Shown: positions 12,250 through 24,900 of the stretch, piece after piece
Layout of the letters: each line of letters opens with the position of its first letter
Numbering within the stretch: position 1 is the stretch's first letter
Assembly: GCA_905250115.1 (NCBI GenBank)
Contig: CAJNOI010000336.1
Location: 1 to 64,000 of the forward strand
DNA from: Adineta steineri
Lineage: Eukaryota; Rotifera; Eurotatoria; Adinetida; Adinetidae
DNA length: 64,000 bases
Direction: 5' to 3'
The notes under the pieces: generated by a model
Told to the model about the DNA's origin: nothing
Seen by the model: only the letters and a program-made list of their open reading frames with translations
Database searches by the model: none
Position numbers and translations under genes: made by a program

Positions 12250-15200
12250 CCGTGAAACTATACGCTTATTTTCCTTTTTTCTCGTTCTTCAAGGTGAACA
12301 CGCATCCTTACATATCAACACCAGTAATACGTAGCTATATTTTGAATAAAAATTAAAATCCTTCTTGTTTAGTAGAATAGATACATATTCGATTTTTTTC
12401 TTCGATGAAAGTACACATTTCTCTTCACCTTTTTTTCTCGTCCATCAAGGTAAGGACGTAATGTCACATGTTAACATCAGTAATAAGTAACTATAGCTTG
12501 AATACAAATCAATACGTCTCTTTTTTAATAGAGGAGATAAATATTCGATTTCTTTCAATAGGTGAGAGTATTCGTTTATTTTTCTGTTTATTTTTCTTGT
12601 TCATCAAGGTGAAGACGTATCCTTCTATATAGCCTTCAGCGATACGTAGCCATAACTTGAATAAAAATAAAAATAATTCTTCATTTATAAGATACATAAA
12701 TATTCGATTTTCTTTATTTAATGAAAGACCCATCCTTTTATTTTTCTATCTGATTCATGAACGTTATAATATATCTATTAATATATTTGATTTTTTTATT
12801 TTAGATTATTATATTCTATTGATCAACGAAAATTAGATATATTTATTTTAATATATCACTGTATCTGGTTGTTTCATTTAAGATTATTTTATTGTATTGA
12901 TCGATGAATGGTAGTAATATAAAATTTAAGTATATTTAATATATTTTTTCTTTTTGATTTTAGTTCATTATAATCTATGTATCAATGAATAATAGTGATA
13001 TTTATTATAATATATAAATATATTTTATTTTTTTCATTTTAGATTATTGTATTCTATTGATCGATAAATAGTAGAAATATTCATGTTGATATGTAAATAT
13101 ATATAGTTTGTTTTTATTTCAGTTTTTTACAATCTACCGGTCGATGTACAGTAGATATAAATATGTATTTAAGCAACTCTATTTTCTTTTAGAACGGGAT
13201 CTTCTATTGATCAATAAAGAGTAAATTTATTTCACAAAATGTATTCAAATTTTGTTTTTCTCTTATAGATTGTGCAATTTTATTTACCAATGCAAACGAC
13301 GTTTACTTACTTAGATATGTATATATTTTTTTATTTTTTCGTCAAGGTCACACGAAATTATTATATATCGCCATTAATAACAAGTACTCACAACCTTTGT
13401 ATGAATAAACAAGTTTCTTCAGTCATAAAATAGATAAATACCCAATTTCTATTATTTGATCAAAGAGCGCTGTTGGTTTTCTTTTTTGTCTCCTTAATGG
13501 TAAATTTATTTATATTAAAATATAAATGTATTTCATTTTTTCATTTTAGATTATGATGTTCTATTGATCAATACATAGTAGGAATACGAAATTTGAATAT
13601 ATAAATATGTTTTATTTTATTTTAGATGATTTGATTCTATTGACCGATGTATGGTAGCAATATAAAATTTAAATATATAAATATATTTGACTTTTTCTAA
13701 TTTTAGATTATAACAATGTACGCATCAAAGAACAGTAATGATATTTATTATAATATATAAATATATTTCATTTTTTTTGACTTTTAGTTTGTTACGATCT
13801 ATACATACATGTACACTTGAGGATGGGTGTGGAACTAGGTTGAGAATAACACCGACATCCACATTCTCAAGGTGACGAAGTATTCCTTATATATAAACAT
13901 CAATAATAGGTAGCTATAACTTGAATACAAATCTACACGTCTCTTTTTTAATACAATAGATGAATATTTTAATTCTTTCATTTGTTAAAAGTATCCGTTT
14001 ATTTTTTTTCTTTTCTTGCTGGTCAAGGTAAAGACGTAATGTTACATATTAACATCAATAATATGTAACTATAATTTGGATATAAATTAATAAGTCTCTT
14101 CTTTAATACAGTAGATAAATAGTTCATTTCTCTCATTTGCTGACAGTACACGCTAATTTTTATTTTTTTTCTCGTTCATCAAGTTGAAGACGTATTCTTG
14201 CATATCAACATCAAGAATAAGTAGCTATAGCTTCAATATAAATTAAAATGCCTCTTGTTTAGTAGAATAGATACATATTCGATTTTTTTTCTTCAATGAA
14301 AGTACACGTTTATGTTCATCTTTTTTTTCTCGTTCATCAAGGTGAGGACGTAATGTCACATGTTAATATCAGTAATAGGTAACTATAGCTTGAATACAAA
14401 TCAATACGTCTCTTCTTTAATAGAAGAGATAAATATTTTATTTTTCTCGTTTATTAAAAGTAGCCGTTTATTTTTCTTTTTTTTCCCGTTCGTCAAGGTG
14501 AAGACGTAATGTTACATATTAACATCAGTAATAGGTAACTATAACTTGAATGAAAATAAAAATATTTCTTCCTTTATAAGATAGATAAATATTTGGTTTT
14601 CTTCATTTGATGAAAGACCCATCTTTTTGTTTTTCTATCCGATTCATGGACGCCATAATATACCTATTAATATATTTTATTTTTTTATTTTAGATTATTA
14701 TATTCTGTCGATCAATGAAAAGTAGATATATTTATTCTAATATATGACTATATCTGGCTGTTTTATTTAAGATTATTCTATTCTATTAGTCGATGACTGG
14801 TAGCAATATAAAATTTAAATATATAAATATGTTTTATTTTTTTTCAGTTTGGTTTATTACAATCTACACATTCATGTACAGCAGATATATATATATATAT
14901 GTACTTAAGCAACTCTATTTTTTTTAGAACGGGATCTTCTTTGATCAATAAAGAGTAAATTTATTTCACAAAATGTATTCAAATTTTGTTTTTCTCTTAT
15001 AGATTGTGCAATTTTATTTACCAATGCAAACGACGTTTACTTATTTAAATACGTATATATATATTTTTATTTTTTCTTCAAGGTCACACCAAATTATTAT
15101 ATGTCGCCATTAATAACAAGTACTCACAACCTTTGTATGAATAAACAAGTTTCTTCAGTCATAAAATAGATAAATACCCAATTTCTATTATTTGATCAAA

Positions 15201-15680
15201 GAGCGCTGTTGGTTTTCTTTTTTTTATCTCCTTAACGGTAAGTTTCTTTATATTAAAATCTAAATGTATTTCATTTTTTCATTTTAGATTATTATGTTCT
15301 ATTGATCAATACATAGTAGGCATACGAAATTTGAATATATAAATATATTTTCTCTATTTTTATTTTAGATTATTGTATTCTACTGATTAATAAGTAGTAG
15401 AAATATTCATATTGATATGTAAATATATATAGTTTTTTTATTTTATTTTATTACAATTTAAACATGCATGTACAGTAAATATATATGCATCTATAAACTT
15501 CTATTTATTTTAGATCGGGATCTTCTATTAATCAATGAAGAGTAGGTTTATTTCTCTTAAGATATAAACATGTTTTTCTATTATCGATCGTTGTATTTTA
15601 TTTATCAATGAAGAGGACGTTTATGTATGTAAAGATGTATGTATTTCTCATTTTTTGTCAAGGTCACACGAAATTATTAA
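12250..15680. repeat. Duplicated block of degenerate repeat units
   Basis: Two kinds of unit alternate. One carries 'cgttcatcaaggtgaagacg' then 'catcagtaata' then 'aactataacttgaata' and recurs near 12290, 12440, 12600, 13875, 14020, 14180, 14335 and 14495. The other carries 'attttagattattatattct' then 'attgatcaatga' and recurs near 12800-13100, 13540-13700, 14690-14770 and 15280-15400. On top of this the whole block is duplicated: 13210-13500 and 14945-15250 are nearly identical over about 290 bp (for example 'gattgtgcaattttatttac' and 'aaagagcgctgttggttttc'). No ORF is present. This looks like an old higher-order tandem array. Confidence 0.7.
13816..13871. repeat. Small CTTGAG...CTCAAG foldback hairpin
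   Basis: It starts CTTGAG and ends CTCAAG, with GGGTGTGG in the left arm and a degraded partner in the right arm. The centre 'aactaggttgagaataacacc' is almost the same as the centre of the hairpin at 20606-20703, so both belong to one small family. Confidence 0.6.
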
Positions 15681-16139
15681 ATATTTCAAAAAATAGTAGG
15701 CACTTATAATTCGTATCCGGACCAATGCGGTTCTTATTTCATAAAATAAATATTCTTCTTATTTCATTATAGGAAAATCTCTGTAATTCAATATCATTTA
15801 TCAAAATAACAACAAAGTATTGAATATATTCAACAATAACATGTACTTAGGACCTTAACACGAACCAGCACACTTCTTCTTCGATAGTATCCGTAAGATC
15901 CGTTCCATTTTATTTATTAAAAAAGCTATATACTTTTGTTTCTAATATTTATCATCATAGTACCAATGAATAATAAAATATTACCATCAAAAATAGACAA
16001 TTATCCTCAACACTGTATGGATCAGTTCAGGACAAGAAAACTCATCTGTTTGTCCGGTGTCTAACCGATCAATCTTTGGAATAATTCAGATTCCACCCGT
16101 ACTAAATCAAGAAAAAAAGTTCATACAAAAGTATAATCA
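15681..16139. other. Unassigned non-coding sequence
   Basis: Transition between the degenerate repeat block and the 75 bp tandem array; I see no gene or recognisable element. Confidence 0.4.
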
Positions 16140-17450
16140 TCGTCCAGCTGAATTAATGCAAGCGCTAACAACATTAATGTGCAGTGAAATCATGGGTGGT
16201 CCCACAGCTCATTGCTATGGATGAAACTATGAGTGAGGTTAACCATCAAACAACTGGCTGAAACTATAGGTTCTATTAAAGGACATGATCCTTCATAGGA
16301 CCACGGGTCGGCTTACAAATCCTGATGTTAAGTAACCCTCAAAACAGCACCAAATATCATTATGCTGATTAAAACCATCCTCGATGCGAGAGACCGACAC
16401 TCAAGCTTCGATCACGCCTGGTGCCAGAGATCCTCATACTGACTCACAATACGAATGCGCCTAAAGATCCTAATAATGACTCGAATTATGTATGAGGCTG
16501 GAGATCCTAATTATAAGTCAAATTATGTATGCATCTATCAACAATAATACTGAATGATGTTCTCGGAGGCCCTTATGATAATTATGATGACTCAAATTAT
16601 CCATGGCACCATAGACAATGATACTTCATCAACTTATCGGTGGTACTGCCGATCACTATATAGACTCAAAATATACATGGTACCATAGATGATGGTACCG
16701 AATGAACGTATGGGTGGTGCTGGAGATCATTATAATGACTCAAAATATATATGGTGCCACAAACGATGATACTAAATAAAGTTGTGGGTGGTGCTGCAAA
16801 TCATTATAATGCGTGAAATTATGTATGGTGATATAAATGATGAAACCAAATGAACTTATGAGTGATGCCTGAGATCATTATAAAAACTCAAAATATACAT
16901 GGTGCGATAGCTGATGATACTTCATGCAGTTATGCCTGGTGCACTGGATCATTACAATGACTCAAAATATATATGGTGCCATATATGATGGTACCGCATG
17001 AGATTATGGGTGCTGCTGGAGATCATTAAAATAAGTGAAATCATGTATGATGCCGGAGATGTTAATACTGAATGAACTTAGGGGTAGCGATGTAGCTCAT
17101 AATATTGACTTGGATTATGTATGGTGCCACATATGATACTGCTGAATTAAGTTATGGATGATGGTGAAGATCATTATAATAACTCAGATTATGTATGGTG
17201 CCACTGATGATGATGCTGATTTTATTGAAGGATGATGGTGAAGATCATAATACTGACTTGAATTATGTATGGTGCCNNNNNNNNNNGCCATAGAAGATGA
17301 TACCGAATCAACTTATGGATGATGGTGAAGATCGTTATAATGACTCAAATTATGTATGGTGCCACTGATGATGATACTGAGTTAATGTATAGATGGTGTT
17401 GTCATTGATATTGGCGAGGGAAGTTATAGCTGGTGTTAGATGAGATGATG
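16140..17450. repeat. Diverged tandem array, about 75 bp period
   Basis: A unit built on 'gatcattataatgactcaaa', 'tatatggtgcca', 'gatgatactgaatgaa' and 'cttatgggtggtgctg' recurs at roughly 75 bp spacing from about 16200 to 17400. Units are diverged from one another and the composition is less AT-rich than the flanks. A run of ten N at 17277-17286 lies inside, as expected where repeats frustrate assembly, so the copy number is uncertain. There is no sustained ORF. Confidence 0.75.
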
Positions 17451-19656
17451 CTGCTTTATACTACACCTGTTACGAGAGATGTTGAAGTTTGATGTTTTCG
17501 TAGTGAGATTTTAGTGATGTTAACGCTAGATATGTACATGAGATTTGTTGAAGACGTTGATAGTGGATGTAGTAGTAGGTGGAAAAATAACCCACGATGT
17601 TGGTGAAATTCACCCGTGTGGTAATAGTAGTATGATTGGCATTTGGTGTGATATTGTCAAAGCTGTGTTTTATTAAATTCTATTTGATAGTCATGGAATT
17701 CGTTTTGTGGTATATAGTGAGTCACTTTCCTTGTCCGACTGAAACGAGGCATAAGAATGCGTCTGAGATAGTTCTTTTGAAAAACTGTGTTTAGTTGCTC
17801 AAGGTAGTTGTATGGTGTTGTTAGTAATCTGTCGTTCTCTTTTCTGCGGTATATCTTTTATTCTTTTCATGATTGAATCGAGCGAGGCCTAAGTGATCGA
17901 CGCGTTATTTGTATATATTAATGTATTTCATTTTTGTATTCTAGATAATTATATTTAGTTGGTCAATGAATTGCGTTTTTGGTGATTAGAATGTATGATA
18001 ATATTGATCGGTTCTTTATTTGAGATTATTATTATCCTAAGAGGAATTAGTAGTAAGCATGGTCTTAGTTATTTGAGATTATCTTGTTTTATTAGTTTAC
18101 GCGATTTTCTTCAATAGTTGGGTTAGTGGATATATGGGAAAAAGATAAAGGCGAAATTAAAAGCTACAGTGTGGTGCCTGTACTTTTTAGATACAGGTTT
18201 TGTTTTTGAAATGAACGAACATTGGAATGATCAACTTTCGATTTTATAAAATGAGAGACTATTGAGAGAATAGATGATTTGGTTCTTGGATTGTGTGGTC
18301 TTTTTGTAGTTGTTCTTTGTAGAATGTAGATAATAGCACATGCATCTTGCGATGTATTTTATTTCTCTTTTAATATAGTATATTATAGATAATAAACAGA
18401 TGAAATAAGAAAAATTGAATCGTCCTGAATCAGAGAACCCGTGCTCTCCTGCATGGGCAACATATTGCAGAATGTTGCCATTCATAATGTGAAACTCTCT
18501 CCCTTTAGCAGCTTTTTGTATGACTTTGTAGAGAATTTTGAGGATTATCTTTTTGTAATAAACTATTTTGACGATAGGAAGAATAGAGGGGAGATTCTAA
18601 AAATATTAAGAAGGCAATTTTTTATGGGATATCCGTTATATACATATATTTTATTTTGTTTATTAACTTTTGAAATATACAATAAGCAGTGTGTGTTTTA
18701 TTTTTAGTCTCATAGAAATCGGACAACTCATTAATCATTTATGTTCATATTAGTTTATCATACATACAAGTAATAAGCGACCATTAAACTCAATCTTTTA
18801 CCATGATTTTTATTTTTATACGTACAGGTAAGACGTTCTTTTTGAATATAACTAGAGAACACAATTATATGGCATGTTGATATAGGCTGGGTAAGATAGA
18901 ACTGTAAGTATATGTAATTGCGTACAAATTTCTAATAAATTCTATTTTTTTCTAAGATTGCAAGCACAAAACAAGTGGTAACCTTTCAAAAGTTCGTTTA
19001 TCGTCGAGTGAGTTTTCAACTATGAGAAAATACTTGATTGTTAGTGAAGTAGAAATTCAAATTGTTTTTTAGAAGAAAAAGCTTGTTTTAGATATCACCG
19101 AAAATGAAAGAGTAGTAGAAACATTCTTTGGAATTCAATTACGACTTTATGAAGAATCATTATTAAAGTTACTAAAACTGGATACCCAACGAAGTTTTCT
19201 GAAACATCATTTGAATAATATAATGTATTTAGAATCTTTTATTATGGTTTGGAATTCACAATAAATTAGTACATCATGTTTGTATTAATAACACTGAGTG
19301 ATAGATCTTACTGGATTTTATCTTGATCTCAATGTTTTCAAATAATTGCACTTTCATTGAATTATATTCTTCTCTCAATGAAATTTCGAAGGAGAAATTT
19401 CAAGTAATTAAATTGTTATTTCTATTCATATTTATATATTTCTTTCTATTGATGATATTTTTAGGCAAATCTCACTGAACGTCTATTCCTATTTCTTATA
19501 CTTCTTTGGTTATCAAAGCAACGAACTCCGTCGTCTAGATGGTAAGTGATTAAATATTGTTTGATATTGATGCACAAACGATTTTATTTTAGATCATGTT
19601 AGTGTCAACTGGCGACTCAAGGTTGTCGCTAATTATTTCAGTCATTTTCTTTTTTG

Positions 19657-19689
<33 letters not shown>

Positions 19690-19760
19690 TTTGATTACAA
19701 TCCTTTTGTGCTTCACATAAATAGATATAGATAACTAGATCTTCAAAACCTTTATTTTCA
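17451..19760. other. Intergenic, no gene supported
   Basis: A few exon-like pieces with GT/AG neighbours occur around 19400-19620, but I cannot join them or match them to a family. A short hairpin (ATGGGCAACAT / ATGTTGCCAT) lies at about 18454-18483. Confidence 0.4.
19664..19689. repeat. (AT)n microsatellite
   Basis: Uninterrupted alternating AT run of about 26 bp. Confidence 0.95.
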
Positions 19761-19762
19761 TT

Positions 19763-19781
19763 ACAACTTACCAAGAGATTA
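19763..19781 (+). other. Match to bdelloid spliced-leader exon
   Basis: The run ATTACAACTTACCAAGAG equals the 3' part of the 23-nt bdelloid spliced leader as I remember it (ending TTATTACAACTTACCAAGAG). No donor GTAAGT follows; the next bases are ATTAACCATCAAC. This is therefore not an SL RNA gene. It looks like the 5' end of a trans-spliced mRNA copied back into the genome. The published sequence is recalled, not checked. Confidence 0.45.
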
Positions 19782-20605
19782 ACCATCAACATAAGACTCC
19801 CTTACACAAACTTAGGAGCACAGACGAAGCAGTTTTATTCCCTTATCAAGAATAATACAGTACAGGTAGGAATTTAACAAAAGAGAGTAGGATTCTATAT
19901 AGACGCAGGTTTTCGAAAGATTATCTTCCCGCTTACATATCAACGTAGGTAGGATTATCAGATATATAATCGAAAAATCTAACAGATCTGTTGATGAAAA
20001 GTGAATATCTAGTCGTTAATGTTGAAGATAAATGTGTGATGAGTTCTCTTTTACCTGGAAAATATTCAGATCGTGATACATGTCTTTCCATCGTCACATT
20101 TTTCAAGTACATGAAAAACTTTTGTAAATCTATATACAGGTCCCTAGTAGAAATTCTTCCATACTAAGTAATATATCTTCCTGTTTACATCTCCAGATCG
20201 ATTATTTCGACACCAAGTTTCATAGAATCTTCTAAGACTTCACTAGGCGATTAAATCTGTTAAGAATCCACATAAAGAACTCAACTAAGATCTCATCAAA
20301 AAAGTGTTAATTAATACGACTCTTTTTAGCATCTATTTAGTCAGTACTAGATGATCATTAAGTAAGAAAGAAAATATTTAGTAGTCAACAATAGTAGTTA
20401 CTACATAACTAGTCAAAAGCAGGATGATGATCCATACATGACTTACTTTTTTAGATCAGTTAAATTTATTTTAATGTATATCATAATTCAATAAAACTGA
20501 TTCAATGTTTTCACTTTGAGAATCACCCGTACATTTATACATCCATAAAATTCAGAAATTTAAATAATTCAAGTTAATATTAGCATGAGATTCGATATGA
20601 CTTTT

Positions 20606-20703
20606 CTTGAGGGTGTGAGTGTGAGTGTGGGCGTGGGACTAGGTTGAGTATAACACCCACAGCCGCACCCACAGCCACACCCACAGCCACACCCACACTC
20701 TTG
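20606..20703. repeat. TGTGGG-type foldback hairpin
   Basis: Left arm GAGGGTGTGAGTG...GGGCGTGGG, right arm a run of CCCACA/GCCACA hexamers; read on the minus strand the right arm is (TGTGGG/TGTGGC)n with exact 6 bp spacing. The arms pair across a centre 'actaggttgagtataacacc'. TGTGGG is the telomeric repeat I recall for Adineta. Confidence 0.75.
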
Positions 20704-21965
20704 TTTCAAAAATAGTCAGTATTCAGTTCAATTGAGTATAGTAACGACAAACATGCTTTATATTCATTCTAAACTATTTTTCAGAGCGATGGAAAAAATA
20801 ATAAGACGCTGTTGATGATGACACAGGTAGTTGATACTGTACAATGTTTTTATATGCAGTCACTATTCGTAAGTACATGACTAATATATCAATATTTTTG
20901 TTGTTGTTAAACATTTTTGCCTCTCGAACATCATTAAATATTCAATGGTCTACAGTAAAATATTCCATTAACAGTTATCGATGTGAATATAGTTATAGAG
21001 AACAATGACTGAAGCATCTGTTTATCGTAGAGAAAATGTATTTTAGTTATCAAATTAATTAACACGTATGAGAATGGATTAAAAACGCGTATTGAATGAA
21101 ACTCATGATGAGAGTTACAGTGAAGATATTATAGGATTTTATTCTTAAAGATTTTTTTAGATATTCTATAAAATAATCGTCATTGAATTTAAGACACTCT
21201 GATAGAATAGGTTAAACTTTGTGAACTTAAATGAATATCTTCTGTATCACTTGTCTCAGACTGAGTAGTTTGTTATATTTTTTCACTTCGAATGCCAACA
21301 TTACCATATTTTGCGTTGTAATTTTAATCATATGCTTATTTGGTCGTAATATTCTAAGAACAAATCATGATTGCGTTTTTTTCTTAAAAATTTTTTCCTA
21401 TAATACCGATTACTTACGAAAGTCATCAGAATTATTTTCACTCTGTCTACTCATTTTGATTAAGTAAGATCAAAACATTGAGCTCTGCATACATTGTAAT
21501 ACTATGCTGAATTGTAATTTCTCTATATGTCGTTTAGTTTACCGATGAAAATTCAGTATTTTGCTGATCGAGAAAGACGTCAACTATTCGATTATTCTAC
21601 AGATATTATTATAAGATGATACTGATTCTAAACAAGCTCTTCAGTGAATATTTAATAACACTACAGAACTAACATTGTTTTTTTTTCTTTCTTATTCAAT
21701 ATAATATCTCATTATTTTAGTTCATTTCCTTGTGTGATTGTGAAATATTATTATATAAGGATAGTCTATGGAATTCTTATATCAACGATAGAAATGCAAT
21801 TTCATTTTTCAAATTAGAACAATAAATAATCAGTTTAATGATGCTGAATCTTTTCTGACGTGTCCAGATTCATGTTTTCTTTTTTCTTATCTTTTTATAA
21901 TTTCTAGATTGTAATCGGCTTTTTGCATCAGAAATAGATATTTTTATATCTGTTTATTACAAAAA
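20704..21965. other. Upstream region of the NRPS gene
   Basis: No gene seen. A pyrimidine-rich tract ending TTTCTAG lies at about 21885-21907, roughly 60 bp upstream of the NRPS ATG; it could be a trans-splice acceptor or the end of a 5' UTR intron. Confidence 0.4.
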
Positions 21966-24900
21966 ATGTTTCAAAAAACGAAGCGAACAGCAGCGACTAC
22001 TGATAATAAAGTACAACGACTGAAGATTTCTGGTTTAACAGAAGCTGTAGCTTCATCTGCTCAACAGCGTATCTACATACATGAAAATCTTTATTTTAGT
22101 GGCCCGGATTTGTCTATCTTCAATAGTCTGGTTCCACTGCAGATCAAACGGGGTTCAGTGTTAATAGAACACATTCGGTTATCTTTAGTTTCAGTAATTC
22201 AGCAGCATACAATTTTTCGTACTTCCATTCGTTTCAATTCAATACGTAATCAAATCGAGCAATATATCCAACCGCTCACGGACGATATATATTCATTTGA
22301 ACATTCACGAGATGTTTCCACATTAGAAAAGCTTGATCGTCTATTGACGAACGAATCGATTAGAAAACATTTCGATGTTGAAAACGGAAAAGTTTTACGA
22401 TGCCATGTAGTGCAACGATCTGCTGAGGATCGTAATGATTCACTACACGAAGGTGATCTTATTATTTTTGTAATTCACCATATCGCATTTGATCTCACAT
22501 CATACAAACCATTTCTAAAAGCTTTTGAAAGAGCATGTTGGGCAAATGAATATCAACAATCAGTGTTAAAAATTCCACAATACATTGACTTTGCATTGTA
22601 CGAACAGGCATTGCTAGCCGACTTAAATGCACAGTCAAAAATGAACAAGTCTCGTCAGTTCTGGGCTAATCTTATGCATGGATACGACTGGGATAAAATA
22701 CAACATTTGGTGCCCGACGAAGGTCAAACTGATCGACATCGTTCTGGCCGTGGTTATTCATCTGCATTTATTATCGATCAAGATGTTGTCGATTCAATGA
22801 TGTTGTTTGCTTCAACCAACGATGTAACAATGTTTTCACTGTCTCTTGCCTGTTATTATGCATTCTTATTTAAACTAACTAATCATGATGATGACTTGTG
22901 TATAGTAAGCACTGCAGCTAATCGTCTTGAGAAAGAGATACAAGATATGATTGGTATGTTTGTCAATCTTCTATTATACCGGATCAAAATTGATCCAAAT
23001 ACTATATTTAAACATCTCGTGCAACAAGTACAACAGCTAAGCAATGAAATTCTTGTACATGCTTCTTTACCTTATCAACAGATCATTGATTCCCAAGGCA
23101 AACGAGAAATTAATGTATTACCTTCAATTTTTTTCCAGTATGAATCTTTAATATCATCCATGATACTAAAAAACTCAATTGAAATATCTGTGAGCGAAGG
23201 TTCGTTTGTAAGTTCCTACAATGACCGAGATCTGAATCACCAAAGCGGTATATCACGATTCGATATCTCTCTTACAATTATTCATGACCATCATACGCGA
23301 AGTACAGAATGCTTTCTGAATTGTTCTGCTGATATATTTAAACATCAAGATGATGTCGATCTACTATCAAAGCGTTTCCAGCATATCCTTATGCAACTCT
23401 TTGGCTCTTCGATTGTAGAGGAGCCAATCTGTAATCAATGTAGTATATCTATCAGCAACTTATCACTTAGTTTACCCGAAGAAATCGAAGAAATACAAAA
23501 AGTAATCTTTCACAGATTACCGACTATTGCAAATGAAGGTATGTCTATCCACTCTGATGTTTTTGAATGTGTAACAATGAAATCCGTGTAGATATACTAA
23601 CAAATGATGTTTCCAATGTAATAAAGCTTCTCACAGTAACCTTTCCGAAAATCTTATTCGTCAAATACTGAGCAAAAGAATGGATTCAGTTAAGATAATC
23701 AAACACAACAGGATATATTCTATATTGATTTATATTTTCAACATCTAAATCGTAGCATAAATGGTCGAAGTTCAAATACTTTTCTCTGAGATAAAGAGTG
23801 ACTAAATTTAGTTTTCAAGATTAACAAACACCAAGTCGAAATACTACAGTTACATATTTCCCTATTTATGGAGAGTAATAATTAGTGGCGGCACTACCCA
23901 CTCAAAACTGATCAGAGCACATCGTGGAATGGTATTAGCCCTTATATTTTTCACGCGCCTTTTGGTCTAATGCTGATCATAAAATATTCGGCGGGACTAA
24001 GCCTACGCTAACAGAAAATCTTACTTCGATCATCAAAGTTAAAAATTGAATCCATTTTCCAAATTAGGCGAAGACTATTATAGTAATATGATGGTGATAT
24101 TTGTATTCAAATTTGAGATAGACTAAAACTAATTTTTCAGCTTTTTCTTAAAATTTCATTTCAGCCGCGTCTAGACACAAAAACGACTTCATCTCACTTG
24201 TGGTCGATTGCTACAATTATTATGCCCTTAGATTCAGAAAAATATTTATACAAAATTTTCTAATGCGATTATCATCTAATACTGTAATCGTTTTAGATAG
24301 AAAAACAGTATATTGCTCAATGTACAACTCATATTTATGATACGTAATTTCAAAATCCAAAAATCTTTAGTTTCTATTTATCAAACGATTATAAATGAAT
24401 TCTTAATACTAAATTTTCATTATTTCAGCACCAGCTTCCTATGCACAAGCTCGTATTTGGCTCGATGAACGAATTCGTTTCGATCCAGACAAACCTCAAA
24501 TAGCAATCTATAATATGCCATTTCAATATCGTCCCGTTCCAGAACATACTTTATCAATAAAACGATTACTTCATGCTCTCCAACTAATTGTCCTAAAACA
24601 TCAATCACTGCATACATCGCTTGCCTTTGACACAGAAAAGAACCAAGTCATGCAACGAATCATTGATTTGAACACTAATCATAGGCACATGCTTTCAGTT
24701 ATCGAAAGTATTTATGAAACAGATGAGCAACTCACTAAGATTATGCATGATGAAAAATGTGATCCTCAACTTTTTAATCTTGCTCAAGGTCAGGTTTTTC
24801 GATGCCATATCGTTTATTACAAACAATTCTCTTCAAATCATCTTCTTTCTCACAAAGATCTACTTATCTTCAACTTTCATCATGCTCTATTTGACTTTCC

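Noticed and set aside
16140..17450. CRISPR array
   Set aside because: Units are diverged throughout with no constant repeat and unique spacer pattern, and the genome is eukaryotic.
19763..19781. Spliced-leader RNA gene
   Set aside because: No donor site follows the leader match and no Sm-site region is seen, so only the exon part is present.
23870..24010. Possible further element in the C1-C2 intron (GTGGCGGCACTACCCAC and a GC-richer stretch)
   Set aside because: No terminal repeats or target duplication found by eye.
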